Both the position numbers and the translations under genes were made by a program. A stretch of DNA of 64,000 bases from Harmonia axyridis (lineage: Eukaryota; Arthropoda; Insecta; Coleoptera; Coccinellidae), in NCBI RefSeq assembly GCF_914767665.1, contig NC_059505.1, positions 19,713,506 to 19,777,505 on the forward strand. Reading direction: 5' to 3'. A model generated the notes under the pieces. That model worked only from the letters and a program-made list of their open reading frames with translations, made no database searches and was not told the DNA's origin. Positions 34,917 through 46,345 of this stretch are shown here, piece after piece; within the stretch, counting starts at the first letter, position 1, and every line of letters begins with the position of its first letter.

Positions 34917-37766
34917 TCAGATGTTTTCATTCAAATACAAATCACATATATGAACCAGAGATTGAGAATGCAGATCACATCTATCCGCTAGAGAGTTAAC
35001 AACGGAACAAGCAAATCTCAGTGGTGACTGCAACAGCAAATTAGTTCTTGGTGTACTTATGTAAAAAAAATATCTAGTTCTAGCATTCGGGCGAGGTACG
35101 AAAAAATCTAGCTTACTCAGCAATTCAACGCAGTCAATTCTACCACCCAGAAGACCATGAAGGAATTTGATGGCATGCAAACCTCTTCTGCATTCGAGGC
35201 TTTTTGAATTAAATCTTGATAATAAGATACTATGATCGTATCCCCTAGGTGGGTATAGTCCATCCTCACGATATGAAAGCCACTTCAAAAACCTTCTTTG
35301 TACAGTCTCTAGATGGTGAGCATGACAGTTATAGATTGGGCGCCAAATTAGGCAACCATACTCGAGCTTACTTCTGACCAACGCGTTAAATAAGTGAATT
35401 ATTGTTGACGAATTCTCAAACAATCTCGCGTTTCGTACAATGAAACCATATATTCTACATGCCGATAAGGTTAACTGAGTAATATGTGGTATGAAAGAAA
35501 ACCTTTGATCAAATACCAAACCTAGGTCCTTGATTTCAGTAAGCCGAGAGAGATTTATACCTCTGATATTGTAGTCAAATAGATGCACCTCCTTCCTCCG
35601 TGTGTAAGACACTACGCTACATTTCGATACATTTAAATGAAACCTATTGCAGCTACACCACCTATTCACAACATCTATGTCTTCCTGCAAACTCAAACAG
35701 TCATCAGCAGATGAAATTTCCGCATAAATTTTGAAATCATCAGCATAGGCTAACTTCAAATTCTTAATTATCTGTAGAAGGTCATTAATAAACAAGATAA
35801 ATAATAGCGGACCTAGGTTAGACCCCTGAGGTACTCCCGAAGTAACGGTAATCTCTCTAGATCTACAACTTTCTATTTGAACAAATTGACGACGATCGCT
35901 CAAATAGGATTTAACGAGATCAGCTAATGCACACGAAAAACCAAAAAGTCTTTTAATTTTCGCGGTAAGAATTTCATGATTGATCTTATCGAAAGCCTTT
36001 TGAAAATCAGTGTATATAACATCAACCTGTCCTCCCAAATCTAATTTCTCATATACGAACTGCGAAAACGTAATCAAGCTAGTTGAACATGATCTTTTTT
36101 TCATGAAACCATGCTGTTCCGCTGCAACACTACTTCTAACTCTAGGATATATGGCGTTAAACAAAATTATCTCAAATAATTTAGAAAAATTACACAATAT
36201 TGATATAGGTCTATAATTACTTATGATGGAGGAGTCGCCTTTCTTGAGTACTGGAATGATTTTTGCAGCCTTCCACCTGGTCGGAAATGTGCTGGTTTTC
36301 AAAATCAAATCATAAATATGTTTGAGTGGGAGCACCAAAACACCAATGCAGTCCTTCACAACGAAGCTAGGAATCAAATCTGGCCCGGCCGTCAATTTGT
36401 TGCTAAGTTTTCGCGCCGCCAACCTAACCTCACCATCCGATACACTTTCAACTGAAATAAAATTCTGATCACATATTTCCTCAATTCCATCACTATTAAC
36501 ACAGTCATCAGCTGCATAAACCGACCCGAAAAAATCAGCGAATGCACCAACAACTCCAGCCGGACTGCTGTAAGATATGTCGCCATCCTTCACAACACCA
36601 GGAATCCTCGTGTATCCCTTTCTGTCCTGAATAAAAGCCCAAAAACTTCTCGGATCATCACTTATTGAGCGTTCCGCCGATGATATGAAATTTCTGTAGA
36701 GTATTTTAGTTCTTGACTTAATAATTGATCTGAGAGATCGGAATTGATCAAAATCATTGGCTCTATTATAGCGTTTATACCTTTGATGACAGCGCTCCTT
36801 CATGCGAATTAGCTTGATAAGCTCTGACGTATACCAATGCGGAAATCTTCGGGTCCTCAACTTCTTGTAAGGAACAGTGGCAATGAAAATTGTATTCAAG
36901 ACTGAATAAAGAGCATCGCAAGCCTCATCAGGGTGAGCAGCACCCATCACTCCAGACCAGTCTTGGGCACCTATCATCTCATACATCATCCTAAAGTCCG
37001 CTTTCTTGAAATTAAATTCTTTATGGGAATCATGAACTCCAAAATTATGAGGTCTAGGGGATTTAACACCGAAGTATATCAGGAGAGGGGGATGGTATGG
37101 ATCAACATCAACTAAACCGGCTGCATTCTCCGGTGGTGACAAATATAAATTTGTCAATACAAGATCCAGCATTCTACTGTTACAATTAACGATATCATTA
37201 AATTGCTTAAGTTCTAAGATTTCAGAAAACGTTGATACTGTAATGGACCTATCATCAGTACTATGACCACTGCTGTACAAAGGAGCATTGAAGTCGCCAA
37301 CAAACAATAAGTCTCTATCCTGCATTAAATCCAGAGAGACAAGAGCATCAAAAAAATGTCCATATATGATATTGTTCACGTTAGGGGGGATATAAATCAC
37401 AAAAACGAACAAACACATAAATCCCGTAAATAATTTGCAGCCCACTATATCTATGGAAGGAGCCAAGCTACGTAACACCGACAGATCTAAAGTTTCAGAA
37501 CGATACTTCCTATCAATGGCAAGCAGCACACCTCCTCCCGTGGAAGACTTACACAAAGCCAGATTCCTGTCACAGCGATATACACAATAATTATCGGTAA
37601 AAAGTTCTGAATCATACACACTCTCTTGCAACCATGTTTCACTTAGGCAAATAATATCGTAATCGGAGGCTGAGATGGAACAGTAAAAATCATGAGTTTT
37701 AGAATTCAAACCCCTAACATTCTGATACAAGCAAGAGAGCTTATTATGCGTGTAATCGGGTATCAT
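34917..37766 (-). CDS. LINE ORF2: AP-type endonuclease and reverse transcriptase
   Basis: 949 codons, ATG 37766 to stop at 34917, unbroken. The N-terminal endonuclease of the APE family shows LYQNVRGLN, ICLSETWL, FVGDFNAPLYS and, later, DVDPYHPPLLI. It nicks target DNA. RT blocks: NYRPISILCNFSKLFE, YTDFQKAFDKINHEIL, TSGVPQGSNLGPLLFI and the active site YADDFKIYAE (near 35735-35760), with a C-terminal region typical of CR1/Jockey relatives (RRFLKWLSYR). Length is normal for the group. Its ATG overlaps the stop of ORF1 in TGATG, which suggests coupled translation. Clade below the group level is uncertain. Confidence 0.92.
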   Translation of the reverse strand: MIPDYTHNKLSCLYQNVRGLNSKTHDFYCSISASDYDIICLSETWLQESVYDSELFTDNYCVYRCDRNLALCKSSTGGGVLLAIDRKYRSETLDLSVLRSLAPSIDIVGCKLFTGFMCLFVFVIYIPPNVNNIIYGHFFDALVSLDLMQDRDLLFVGDFNAPLYSSGHSTDDRSITVSTFSEILELKQFNDIVNCNSRMLDLVLTNLYLSPPENAAGLVDVDPYHPPLLIYFGVKSPRPHNFGVHDSHKEFNFKKADFRMMYEMIGAQDWSGVMGAAHPDEACDALYSVLNTIFIATVPYKKLRTRRFPHWYTSELIKLIRMKERCHQRYKRYNRANDFDQFRSLRSIIKSRTKILYRNFISSAERSISDDPRSFWAFIQDRKGYTRIPGVVKDGDISYSSPAGVVGAFADFFGSVYAADDCVNSDGIEEICDQNFISVESVSDGEVRLAARKLSNKLTAGPDLIPSFVVKDCIGVLVLPLKHIYDLILKTSTFPTRWKAAKIIPVLKKGDSSIISNYRPISILCNFSKLFEIILFNAIYPRVRSSVAAEQHGFMKKRSCSTSLITFSQFVYEKLDLGGQVDVIYTDFQKAFDKINHEILTAKIKRLFGFSCALADLVKSYLSDRRQFVQIESCRSREITVTSGVPQGSNLGPLLFILFINDLLQIIKNLKLAYADDFKIYAEISSADDCLSLQEDIDVVNRWCSCNRFHLNVSKCSVVSYTRRKEVHLFDYNIRGINLSRLTEIKDLGLVFDQRFSFIPHITQLTLSACRIYGFIVRNARLFENSSTIIHLFNALVRSKLEYGCLIWRPIYNCHAHHLETVQRRFLKWLSYREDGLYPPRGYDHSILLSRFNSKSLECRRGLHAIKFLHGLLGGRIDCVELLSKLDFFVPRPNARTRYFFYISTPRTNLLLQSPLRFACSVVNSLADRCDLHSQSLVHICDLYLNENI

Positions 37767-38512
37767 CAGTTTAAAGGCTTAATTGTGGGAACACCTCTAA
37801 CAAATCTCATCTGCACACTTTCACCATCATTTTTTCTGCGCTCGAATTCAGCTTTTACTCGTTTAAAGTATTCATTTTGCCTAGGGGTACAATCGGATGA
37901 AAGAAATAGGTTTGGATGTTTCCTATATTTTTTAAGTTGTCCGGATCTACTCAAGAGCTGCCGCACAGGAGCATCGGAATTCAGAGTTATCTTTAATGGA
38001 CGCGGTTTGCCAGTAGATGCATAAGATTTTCCAACCCTGAACACCTTCTTAATGTCCAGCTGAACATCAGGATTTACAAATTTCAGTGCTTCTTCCACAC
38101 TTTTAATATCTGTCTGAGCTCTAACCTCCGCAGCTATATCTTGGGAAGGCTCTGCCAAACCATAAAGCATGATGTTGTTCCTGCGCTGCATTCGATCTTC
38201 CAACTCTTGAACGATTTCTTCAAAAGATTCATCTTGAATTTTCACCGTTTGTGAGGAAGTAGCAATAGACGATCGAAGTTCACTTATTTCCTTTTGTAAA
38301 GAGACAATTATACTTTTGAGTGACATAATGTCACTTCCAATACTTTCACATTTACTACAATTCCACGAGATAGATTTCTTTGAGTTTATAATACGCACTT
38401 CGGAACTACTCATTCCTACACAGGAATTCCCATATAAATGTTGACAAACAGAACACGTTAATGAAAGGTGATCGTCGTACACTTTTTTGCAGCAAAAACA
38501 CGGCTTCCCCAT
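37766..38512 (-). CDS. LINE ORF1: PHD-like zinc finger and coiled-coil RNA-binding protein
   Basis: 248 codons, ATG 38512. The N-terminus carries paired cysteines spaced like a PHD finger (CFCCKKVYDD, CSVCQHLYGNSCVG, WNCSKC). Then comes a helical stretch with heptad spacing (IVSLQKEISELRSSI), followed by an ELEDRMQRRNNIMLYGL block and KVFRVGKSY ... RPLKITL that recall the nucleic-acid-binding domain of LINE ORF1 proteins. It would coat element RNA and act as a chaperone. The stop TGA shares its A with the ORF2 ATG. Unbroken. Confidence 0.82.
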   Translation of the reverse strand: MGKPCFCCKKVYDDHLSLTCSVCQHLYGNSCVGMSSSEVRIINSKKSISWNCSKCESIGSDIMSLKSIIVSLQKEISELRSSIATSSQTVKIQDESFEEIVQELEDRMQRRNNIMLYGLAEPSQDIAAEVRAQTDIKSVEEALKFVNPDVQLDIKKVFRVGKSYASTGKPRPLKITLNSDAPVRQLLSRSGQLKKYRKHPNLFLSSDCTPRQNEYFKRVKAEFERRKNDGESVQMRFVRGVPTIKPLN

Positions 38513-38849
38513 ATCGAGATAAGATAAGCACCAGCAACAGCAGACGGATAAATGATAACAATATCCACAACTCGTTCAGATCGTTACAAAGGAAAATGAA
38601 TTAACTTTTCTTCAGTTATTCAACCAATCAAAAATAACAACCAACTCGAAGATGAGAAAACCTTCACTCACGATTTAATCGTGAAATCAAAAATAAAAAG
38701 ATTAAACTAATACTTTGAAAATAAATAATGTAGAGCAACTGAGAAACACATGCGATCACGTTCACGTTTTTGAACTGAAGTCTTGTTTCTATATCTTCTT
38801 GTTTCTATATCTTGTTTCTTATCGGTAAATGTTTGTATTTTCACGTCTC

Positions 38850-39797
38850 CAGCACATTCAACTCCCAATTTGGCCTTATTGGCTACAGTGACGGCTTTTA
38901 AATCCGGATTCTTGAAGTTTATCATCCACTGTTTATTTGAGGTTAAATGAAAACTAGCTCCACTGTCAACATACCTTTCTGTTAACACAGCACTGAAGCC
39001 TCCATCGACTCTACTAGGACATTTTGACATGTAATGCCCATTCTTTTTACATCTGAAGCAAATAATATAACTGAGATCCTTTTTGTTTGAATTGTGCTGG
39101 TCTGCAATTTCACGAGTGAATTTATCATTCCTATTCTGTGATCTCTCTTTGTGCTGTTTTTTAACTGCGCTCTCTTCCGGTTGCTTACGGTAACCAAACT
39201 TTCTGTTAACAGCGAATGCTCCATTACTGCCGTTGGTGTCGCCATCTGTCAGCATGTCAAGGAGTTTCGTCTTGATGGAATCTGTTGTAACTTCCAAACC
39301 TGAATTTTCAATAGCCATAATCATAGGTGCAAATTTTTCAGGGAGACCAGCTAATAATAAAGATCCCTCCCATTTCATCAATGGCAAATCCGGTTCTTCT
39401 TAATTTCTGTGAAGTTTCTATAATTTGATTGATGTAAGACTTCATACTCACGTGATTATCCAATCTGGCGGATATTAGTGTTCGTAAGAGTCCTATTTTA
39501 CGCATGAATCCACTATCGTCATAAAGTTTCCTCAGGTGAGTCCATACTTCTTCAGCTGTCTTGGAATCTTTCACATGTGGATGGGTCGATTGTTAAAATC
39601 AACTTTGCCTTTGCATTGGCTATCCTCGAAGTATCTTTCTCGCTACCGTCGATGCATTTGTCCAAGCCTTCAATCACAAATACATTCTCGACTGCGAACG
39701 CCCATTCATCATAATTCTCACATCCTAAAAGTTTCGGTACGCTCATGAGGTTGCTGGCGGCCATCTTACTTCTTTGTGAGAAAACAAAATACACCAC
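38850..39797 (-). pseudogene. Copia gag, zinc knuckle and protease, broken
   Basis: Starts at ATG 39757 or the upstream frame at 39797 (MAASNLMSVPKLLGCENYDEW inside). Then come KTAEEVWTHLRKLYDDSG, ARLDNHVSMKSYINQI and LLAGLPEKFAPMIMAIE, the standard copia gag core. A zinc knuckle CFRCKKNGHYMSKC lies near 39060-39020, and the protease motif YVDSGASFHLTS near 38960. Frame shifts at about 39578 and 39375 separate the pieces. The coding sequence ends where the LINE is inserted at about 38780. Confidence 0.85.
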
Positions 39798-39848
39798 TAC
39801 ATCACAAACAACTGAGTCACTTTAATGTTATTGCGTTATATGGGAAAC

Positions 39849-39862
39849 CTGGGCCCATAACC
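39849..39862 (-). promoter_or_regulatory. Copia primer binding site
   Basis: Minus strand GGTTATGGGCCCAG, the internal half-tRNA-iMet type primer site of copia elements. It directly follows CAACA, which would be the 3' edge of the 5' LTR. The LTR itself should extend right of 39863; its outer end was not located. Confidence 0.7.
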
Positions 39863-40187
39863 TGTTGAAGATCAATATTGTTGGCAGTTAACTTGGAATA
39901 ATTAACACTCTGTTTGAAATAAATGTACACGTGGTGTAATAAAGAACTGAATATATTGAGATACAACTACTGGTACAACTTACTCGTTACACTGACCAAA
40001 CTAAAAGAGAGAGAGCAAGAGGTACATATCATAGACCTAAACTTAGGATCATAGAATAATATGAGTGAGGTTTTCTTCAATGTTAAACTTTTGGTACATA
40101 TTTACAATAAAAAGTTCGTCTCATAATGGCTGTGTGAGCGTATCAATATTTATTGTATAATATGTGTATAGAGCTGGACCTATATGG

Positions 40188-41467
40188 CTTCGGTAGATAT
40201 CGTATAAAGCACTGTGTGGAAGGATGGTCTAATTAAAAAACTACATGATCATTTGAACTGTGGAACAATGATTCGTTTAATCGAAAACATGTTGTCTGAT
40301 AGGAGACTTCGTGTTTTTGTTGATGATAAAAGTAGTAGTTTTAAAACATTGATAATGGTCTTCCGCAGGGATTGGTTTTGTCTCCCATACTTTTTTTTAT
40401 ATTTGTGTGATATCCCAGTTACTTCATCTGAGAAATTCATTTATGCCGATGATATTGCTCTTTTGTTTCGTCATTCTGATTTTGGAATTATTGAAAATAC
40501 TTTCAATAAAGATCTAAAAATCATGGAAAATTATTTTCTTGAGTGTCGCTTATGCCCTAATCCAAATAAAACAGAAGTATCCTGTTTCCATTTGAATAAT
40601 CAACAAAAACACAGAAAATTGAGAGTAACTTTCAATAATTCCGTATTGAATCATAATTTTGCCCCCAAATATCTTGGAGTTAAACTTGATTCTTCTTTGA
40701 ATTTCAAGGTTCACTTAGAAAATTTGCGTTTGGAATTGAAGTCGAGTAATAATATCCTCCAAAAATTAGCAGGATCTTCATGGGGTGCTGATGCCAACAC
40801 TCTTCGTACAGCAGCCTTGGCCTAGGTTTTTTCTGCTGCTGAATACTGTTGTTCTGTTTGGTTCAATAGTGCTCATGTTCATAAAATTGTTGCACAGCTT
40901 AACGTTTCTATGAGAATTATTAGTGGGACTATTAGATCTACTCCTTTAGATTGGTTACCGGTGTTATCACATATAGATCCGCCTCATATTCGTAGACAGG
41001 TTGCAGTCAAAAAATCTTGGGATAAATTTCATTTCTACCCGAACTCATTTCCAATTGTATCCTATTTCCCAGATTCTAGAACTGCTAAATTGAAATCACG
41101 CAAACCTTTATGGACCTTCCTTGAATCCAATGAAAGCGACAAGGAAATTTGGCGTTCGGGAAGGACTTCTTCTAACGTCTTCAACAAAAGTCTTATTGTT
41201 GATCCCTCAGAAAAAGTTCTAGGTTTCAATCTTCCTAGGAAAATTTGGTGTATTTTAAATCGACTTAGAACTGGTCATGGTCGTTGTAATAGTACCCTCT
41301 TCAAATGGCATTCTATTGATAGCCCACTATGTGAGTGTGGTGTAGAAGAGACCATTGACCAATTGGTGAATGATTGTCCGATTTATAAATTTCATGATGG
41401 TTTCCAAGCTATCCATTCAGTTTCAGATTCTTTTTTAGAATGGGTAGTTAACTTCAAATCGATATAA
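40188..41467 (+). pseudogene. LINE reverse transcriptase C-terminal half, decayed
   Basis: RT of a non-LTR element without its N-terminus. Around 40340-40400 the frame slips within a NGLPQGLVLSP-like block. The active site KFIYADDIALLF is near 40435-40465. An in-frame TAG at 40822-40824 interrupts LRTAALA / VFSAAEYCCSVWFNSA, after which the frame continues (IDPPHIRRQVAVKKSW). Near 41330 a C-terminal cysteine motif C-E-C-G-VEET-x-L-x4-C is present. It ends at 41467. The endonuclease and most fingers are missing. Clade not assigned; inactive. Confidence 0.8.
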
Positions 41468-42393
41468 TGAAAACTAATATTTAGTACTCCTTTCTGCTTC
41501 TTTTTTTTTTTTGTTTTAGGATCCAATTGGAAATTATAGAGTCGTCAACCGAAAAGAGAGGATGAAGAAAATTTTGTTTTGGTTGAAGAGGAAGTCCTTC
41601 AATATAAATTATGTCAGCTTATTCTGTAAACGTTTACACAAACCAGTCACTACACCGATACGGGGAGACAGAGTTTTTGCTGAGGTTTTTTCTGTTCTCT
41701 TGTATCATACGTTGAAATGTATGATGCCCCGTTATATTTCCTCTGCTAATACTGAGATTCATCGACACATATGCTTGATTGTTTGAAATTAATATTTTGT
41801 ATTCCTCTTTCTCAAAAGAATATATATTTATACAGGGTGGCCATTTGAAAACGAAACAGACGAGATTACAGACGAAATAAAGTTTTTCGTTAGAAATGCT
41901 CGGACAGGTCGATTTCTGTTTCGAGGGGGACAACTTAAGATGTAGGTTACGGACGCATAGCGCGTCAACCCTTGCTGCTACAACCCCCACCCCCAATTTT
42001 TGAATAGGGAAGATGGGGTGAGTGATACCTCAATTTGAAGGTATTTTTATACTGATTTCAGCACAGTAATTGTTTTTTCATTTTATGCATTAGTTCTCGA
42101 AATATTCATGCGTCAGTCAATTTTATCACTTAAATTAATTTTTTGCGAATAATTGACATTTCGTGCTTCCGAAACACCAAAATTTCCGTACTTGTATTTG
42201 AAATTGCAAAACATCTACCACTGGGCAAATGAAGTCATACCGTACGTGTTAATGCTACTAGGGCCAGATGTTCGACTAGCTGTTTTATTCACTGAAATCA
42301 TTCTCCAACTGTACGGTATCAGAACGATTTGAAGTATTGATCTAAGAAATAAGACTTTTCAAAGTAAAGTAAATAAGTTATCAAAAACTCACA
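41468..42393. other. LINE tail and left flank of a mariner element
   Basis: Poly-T-rich run at 41501-41513. From 41835 CAGGGTGGCCATTTGAAAAC, preceded by TA, looks like a mariner inverted end. No matching right end was found beyond 45012. Confidence 0.45.
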
Positions 42394-45012
42394 TCAATTA
42401 ATTAAATATTCAAATTGTTCACCATTAGCTTCCATACAATGAAATAAGTTTTGTTCGAAACGATGGCGCACATTTTGCAGCATTTCTGGAGTGATTTGAC
42501 GACATTCGTTCACTATACGTCTTCTTAAATCCTCTATGGAATCGGGCTGTGTAGAGTAAATTTTACTCTTCAAGTGGCCCCAAAGAAAAAAATCTAGTGG
42601 TGACAGATCTGGTGATCTGGCTGGCCATTCAGTGGGACCCCTTCTTTCAATCCACCGATTCTGAAATCTTTGATCCAGATATTCTCGAACTGGTAAGGCG
42701 TAGTGTGGAGGAGCTCCATCCTGCCGAAACACAATCTGATCTTCCACATAATTTCCAGCATTGTTTTCAATAATTTCCGTCAAAATTGGATCAATGTGAT
42801 TTTCCAATAAGTCCAAATACATATGTCCAGTAAGATTACCAGGTAAAAAGAACGGGCCGACAATGTTGTCACCAAATATTCCAGCCCAAACATTGAGTTT
42901 TTCTGGTTGTTGAGTATAAACTTCGTGGAACAATCTCGGATTAGCATCGGCCCAATAACGACAATTGTGTCGATTTACTTTGCCGTTTAGAAAGAACGAA
43001 TACTCATCGGAGAAACAAACATTGTACAGTGCATCCCATTTTGGGTGAGACTGCCAGGTTTCTCGCTTGTTATTTAAGATAGAGCCTTGCGGCTTTCACG
43101 TTCCTGTCCTACTTTTTCGTGAAACTCAAGTTGGTCTAATCAGATTTTGCATAACTGTTTCTGTTCAAGAGATACAGGGTGATTTTGGAAATTGATACTT
43201 GTCGGACCCCTCCTTTATCTCCGAAGTTATTAGAAATAATGCTGAGGTAAAAACTACGTCTGAATCAGAATTCTGCGTAGAATCCAGTGGCGTACTCAAT
43301 TTGTTTTTTCGGGGTATGGTTTTGAAGATTCAACACAAACCTATATTTTTTTTAATGGAACACCCTATATATCATGACTTCGTTGAATTTTTTATTTTTT
43401 TCCCTTCAAAATGATGTATGATACTGAATAATGGTCAGAAATGTTAAAAAAACACTAAAACATCAAATAATGATGATTTTTTGTTAATGAGCAATGGATT
43501 TCCCATATAAAAAAAGATTCAATTGGATAATTTTAATTTGTGATTTTTATAAATAGAAGAGTAAGCAAACAAAAATAATACACTCATCACTAACATGAAA
43601 AACAAAACGTAGGTACCTACCTAATAGCAACAAATAAATAATACAAAAATTCATAAACATTGCATGATATATTACAGCTTAAATTGTTCAAATTACTGTC
43701 CATTTTCCTCTAATACATAATTGACAAAACTTTTCAATACGCCTGAGTGCATTTAATATTATAAAAGGGCGGTTTTGTAAATCCTGGAAAACTGCCTCTC
43801 TTGATGCACGAAGTTCTTCGAGACTGTTATGTCTTTTACTGTAGTATATGATATGTATTAGGGAAAATGGACAGTAATTTGAACAGTTTAATCTGTAAGA
43901 TATTATGCAATGTTTATGATTTTTTTTATTATTCATTTGTTGCTATTAGGTAGGTACCTACGTTTTGTTTTTCATATTAGTGATGAGAGTATTATATTTG
44001 TTTGCTTACTCTACTATAAATAAAAATCACAAATGAAAATTATCCAATTAATCCTTTTTTTCATATGGAAAATCCATTGCTCATTAACAAAAAAATCATC
44101 ATTATTTGATGTTTTAGTGTTTTTTTAACATTTCTGAACATCCTACCTATATAGTATCATATATCATTTTGAAGGGAAAAAAATAACGAATTCAACGAGG
44201 TAATGATATATAGGGTGTTCCATTGAAAAAAATATAGGTTTGTGTTGAATCTTCAAAACCATACCCCGAAAAAAAAAATTGAGTACGCCACTGGATTCTA
44301 CGCAAAATTCTGATTCAGACGTAGTTTTTACCTCAGCATTATTTCTAATAACTTCGGAGATAAAGGAGGGGTCCGAAAAGTATCAATTTCCAAAATCGCC
44401 CTGTATCTCTTGAACGGAAACAGTTATGCAAAATCTGATTAGACCAACTTGAGTTTCACGAAAAGGTAGGACAGGAACGTGAAAACCGCAAGGCTCTATC
44501 TTAAATAACAAGCGAGAAACCTGGCAGTCTCACCCAAAATGGGATGCACTGTACAGATAATTGGGATTAGCAGTTACTCGTTCACTCATTGTATCACAAA
44601 ATTCAACACGACGGTCAAAATCATCTTCGTTTAGTGCGTGTGAAAGATGGATTTTGTAAGGATGGAATTTATGATGCTTCAAAATATTTGCAATTCGAGT
44701 TCGTGTAAAACCAGATTCATGTGCTAGCTGCCTCGTACTCGTCATTGGATTCAGAGCAATCTGTCCAAGAACAGCTACTTCAGCTGCTTCATTTCTTTCC
44801 ATGTTTCGTTTTTTATTAGCCACGGACCCGGTTTCTTGAAACTTTGACACTAATTCCAAAACATACTTCCTATGAACATGTTTATCTAAATGTCGTTGAT
44901 TGAAGAATTCTGCGGTTCTATTCGCACATTGATTGTTTGCAAAAAAAAGTGAAATTATTTCCACCCGCTCTGCAATTGAATAAACCATGTCGAACAATGA
45001 ATTAGAACACAT
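42394..45012 (-). pseudogene. Mariner-type (DD41D) transposase gene, split by a fold-back element
   Basis: The N-terminal half runs 45012-44554: helix-turn-helix DNA-binding region (RVEIISLFFANNQC, STRQLAHESGFTRTRI). The C-terminal half runs 43024-42394. The fold-back element 43027-44551 sits at a TA exactly inside NPNYLY/NVCFSDE, next to the first catalytic D. The second catalytic D is in FRQDGAPPHY and the third in SPDLSPLDFFLWGH; I count 41 residues between the last two, which fits the DD41D branch of the Tc1/mariner superfamily rather than D34D mariner. Both halves are open, so the gene was intact when the element jumped in. Cut-and-paste transposase with TA target. Confidence 0.88.
43027..44551. 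mobile_element. Fold-back DNA element, 1525 bp, TA target duplication, inside the mariner gene
   Basis: Ends CAGTGCATCCCATTTTGGG and its exact reverse complement. TA at 43025-43026 and 44552-44553. The arms are complementary nearly to the centre (about 43790) and include an AATTTGAACAGTTTA-like inner pair. No transposase frame. Confidence 0.92.
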
Positions 45013-46174
45013 ACAAGTCTCGATTCAAAACTAAGAATAATTCACATGTCAAAGAACCAGTAAGCCAACTTAATGATCTGTTCGTAATAAATAAAAAATT
45101 ATCGATTCTCATTTTTTTTAAGCAGTTCTCGAAGAATAACTTGAAAATGAATATGTAAAGAAAATATAGAGGGGAAATAATAAATCGAAGAAAAAGTATA
45201 AGTCTGAAATAAGTATAAGTTGGAATTTTCCCTGTAGCGTTTGGAAAGTGTTACTCATCTCAACACTTTTTCACCGTACTGATCCTTATCAGCCTACGTG
45301 CACTTCTCCTTGTGTCCTTATACTTTTTCTTTGATTTGCAATTCCCTCTTCATTTTCCTCTGACATTATATTTCACTTTATTTTTAAAATATAAAGCATG
45401 AAGTTTTTTGTGAACGTTTCTGCTTTTTATGTCATCAACTCACCCAGAATGCTGAACCACAATAATCATCCAACCACGTGTACACCATTTTTCACTTTTC
45501 AGATTCTGTATGTGAATATTATCTAAAATATTCTCACTAAGAAACACGGAGTTTAATTTTAATATTCTACCTACAAATTATTCACTCAAAATTAATCATT
45601 ATCAATCGGATGAACAGAAATAAATACCAAACTGATGACTTCTCGTCGAGTTTATTAGAAAGTAGGATAATAGGTGAATAAAACCTTTTCGTTATCATTT
45701 CCAATTATTGTAGTCCTTATTTCAATTACTCCAAGGAATTATCAGAATGAGAATAATCTGTATCGGGAAAATCAGAAAATGTGTACTTAAGATAGTGATG
45801 ATGACAAACACTTGAGGTAGGTGTCCTCCTATGAAAAATTGATTCAATTCTGGAATAAGTGCTTGCGAATGAATGAAAGACCACCTTTCATTTAAAAGTA
45901 AATAAAAAAATTTAAAAAACTCTTACGTGATGTCAGGAGCTTTGGCCCGCTTGTTCGAATTGGTATTCATAAATTTCTTCTCGAATTTCGTTAAGTAGAG
46001 TTTTCAAGTTCAATAATTTCTAATTCTGATTATGTTTCTGGCCTTTGACCTGCTTTGAAAATATATAATGTTTCGAAGAGATTTCATAAAGATTATTAGA
46101 ACTTGTAAAAGTTAGGGCTGTATCTGTGTAGGCTTTGTATTAAAATAAAAATTTTAATACCTGGTCACGATTCC
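45013..46174. other. AT-rich sequence without a recognised gene
   Basis: No frame above about 50 codons of interest, no clear repeat ends. Confidence 0.5.
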
Positions 46175-46270
46175 TTTATCTACATAAATACCTATATTCT
46201 ACCTCTTCAGTTTATATATATATATATATATATAAACTGAAGAGGTAGAATATAGGTATTTATGTAGATA
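46175..46270. repeat. Perfect 96-bp palindrome
   Basis: TTATCTACATAAATACCTAT... reads identically on both strands, with a TA run at its centre (near 46222). It lies directly against the (TA)n array that borders the PLE A pair. Confidence 0.95.
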
Positions 46271-46271
46271 A

Positions 46272-46344
<73 letters not shown>
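46272..46344. repeat. (TA)n microsatellite
   Basis: TA array at the outer left end of the PLE A palindrome. Confidence 0.97.

Positions 46345-46345
<1 letters not shown>

Larger units (their letters stand above)
34645..38775 (-). mobile_element. Full-length LINE of the Jockey/CR1 group
   Basis: Inserted in the copia element on the same strand. A 5' UTR of about 260 bases, ORF1, ORF2, and a short 3' UTR with a TTATTATATATTATTAC-like tail. Both frames are unbroken, so this copy may be competent. Confidence 0.87.
33300..39863 (-). mobile_element. Ty1/copia retrotransposon, decayed and split by a LINE
   Basis: From right to left on the minus strand: primer site at 39849-39862, gag (39797-39000), zinc knuckle and protease (39090-38850), LINE insertion, then the pre-integrase block, integrase (34660-33520) and the beginning of RT (to about 33310). 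The rest of RT, RNase H and the 3' LTR are missing. Several frame shifts. Confidence 0.88.

Noticed and set aside
34917..37766. LINE ORF2 as part of the copia element
   Set aside because: APE endonuclease and YADD RT plus a separate ORF1 and tail show an independent LINE inserted in copia.
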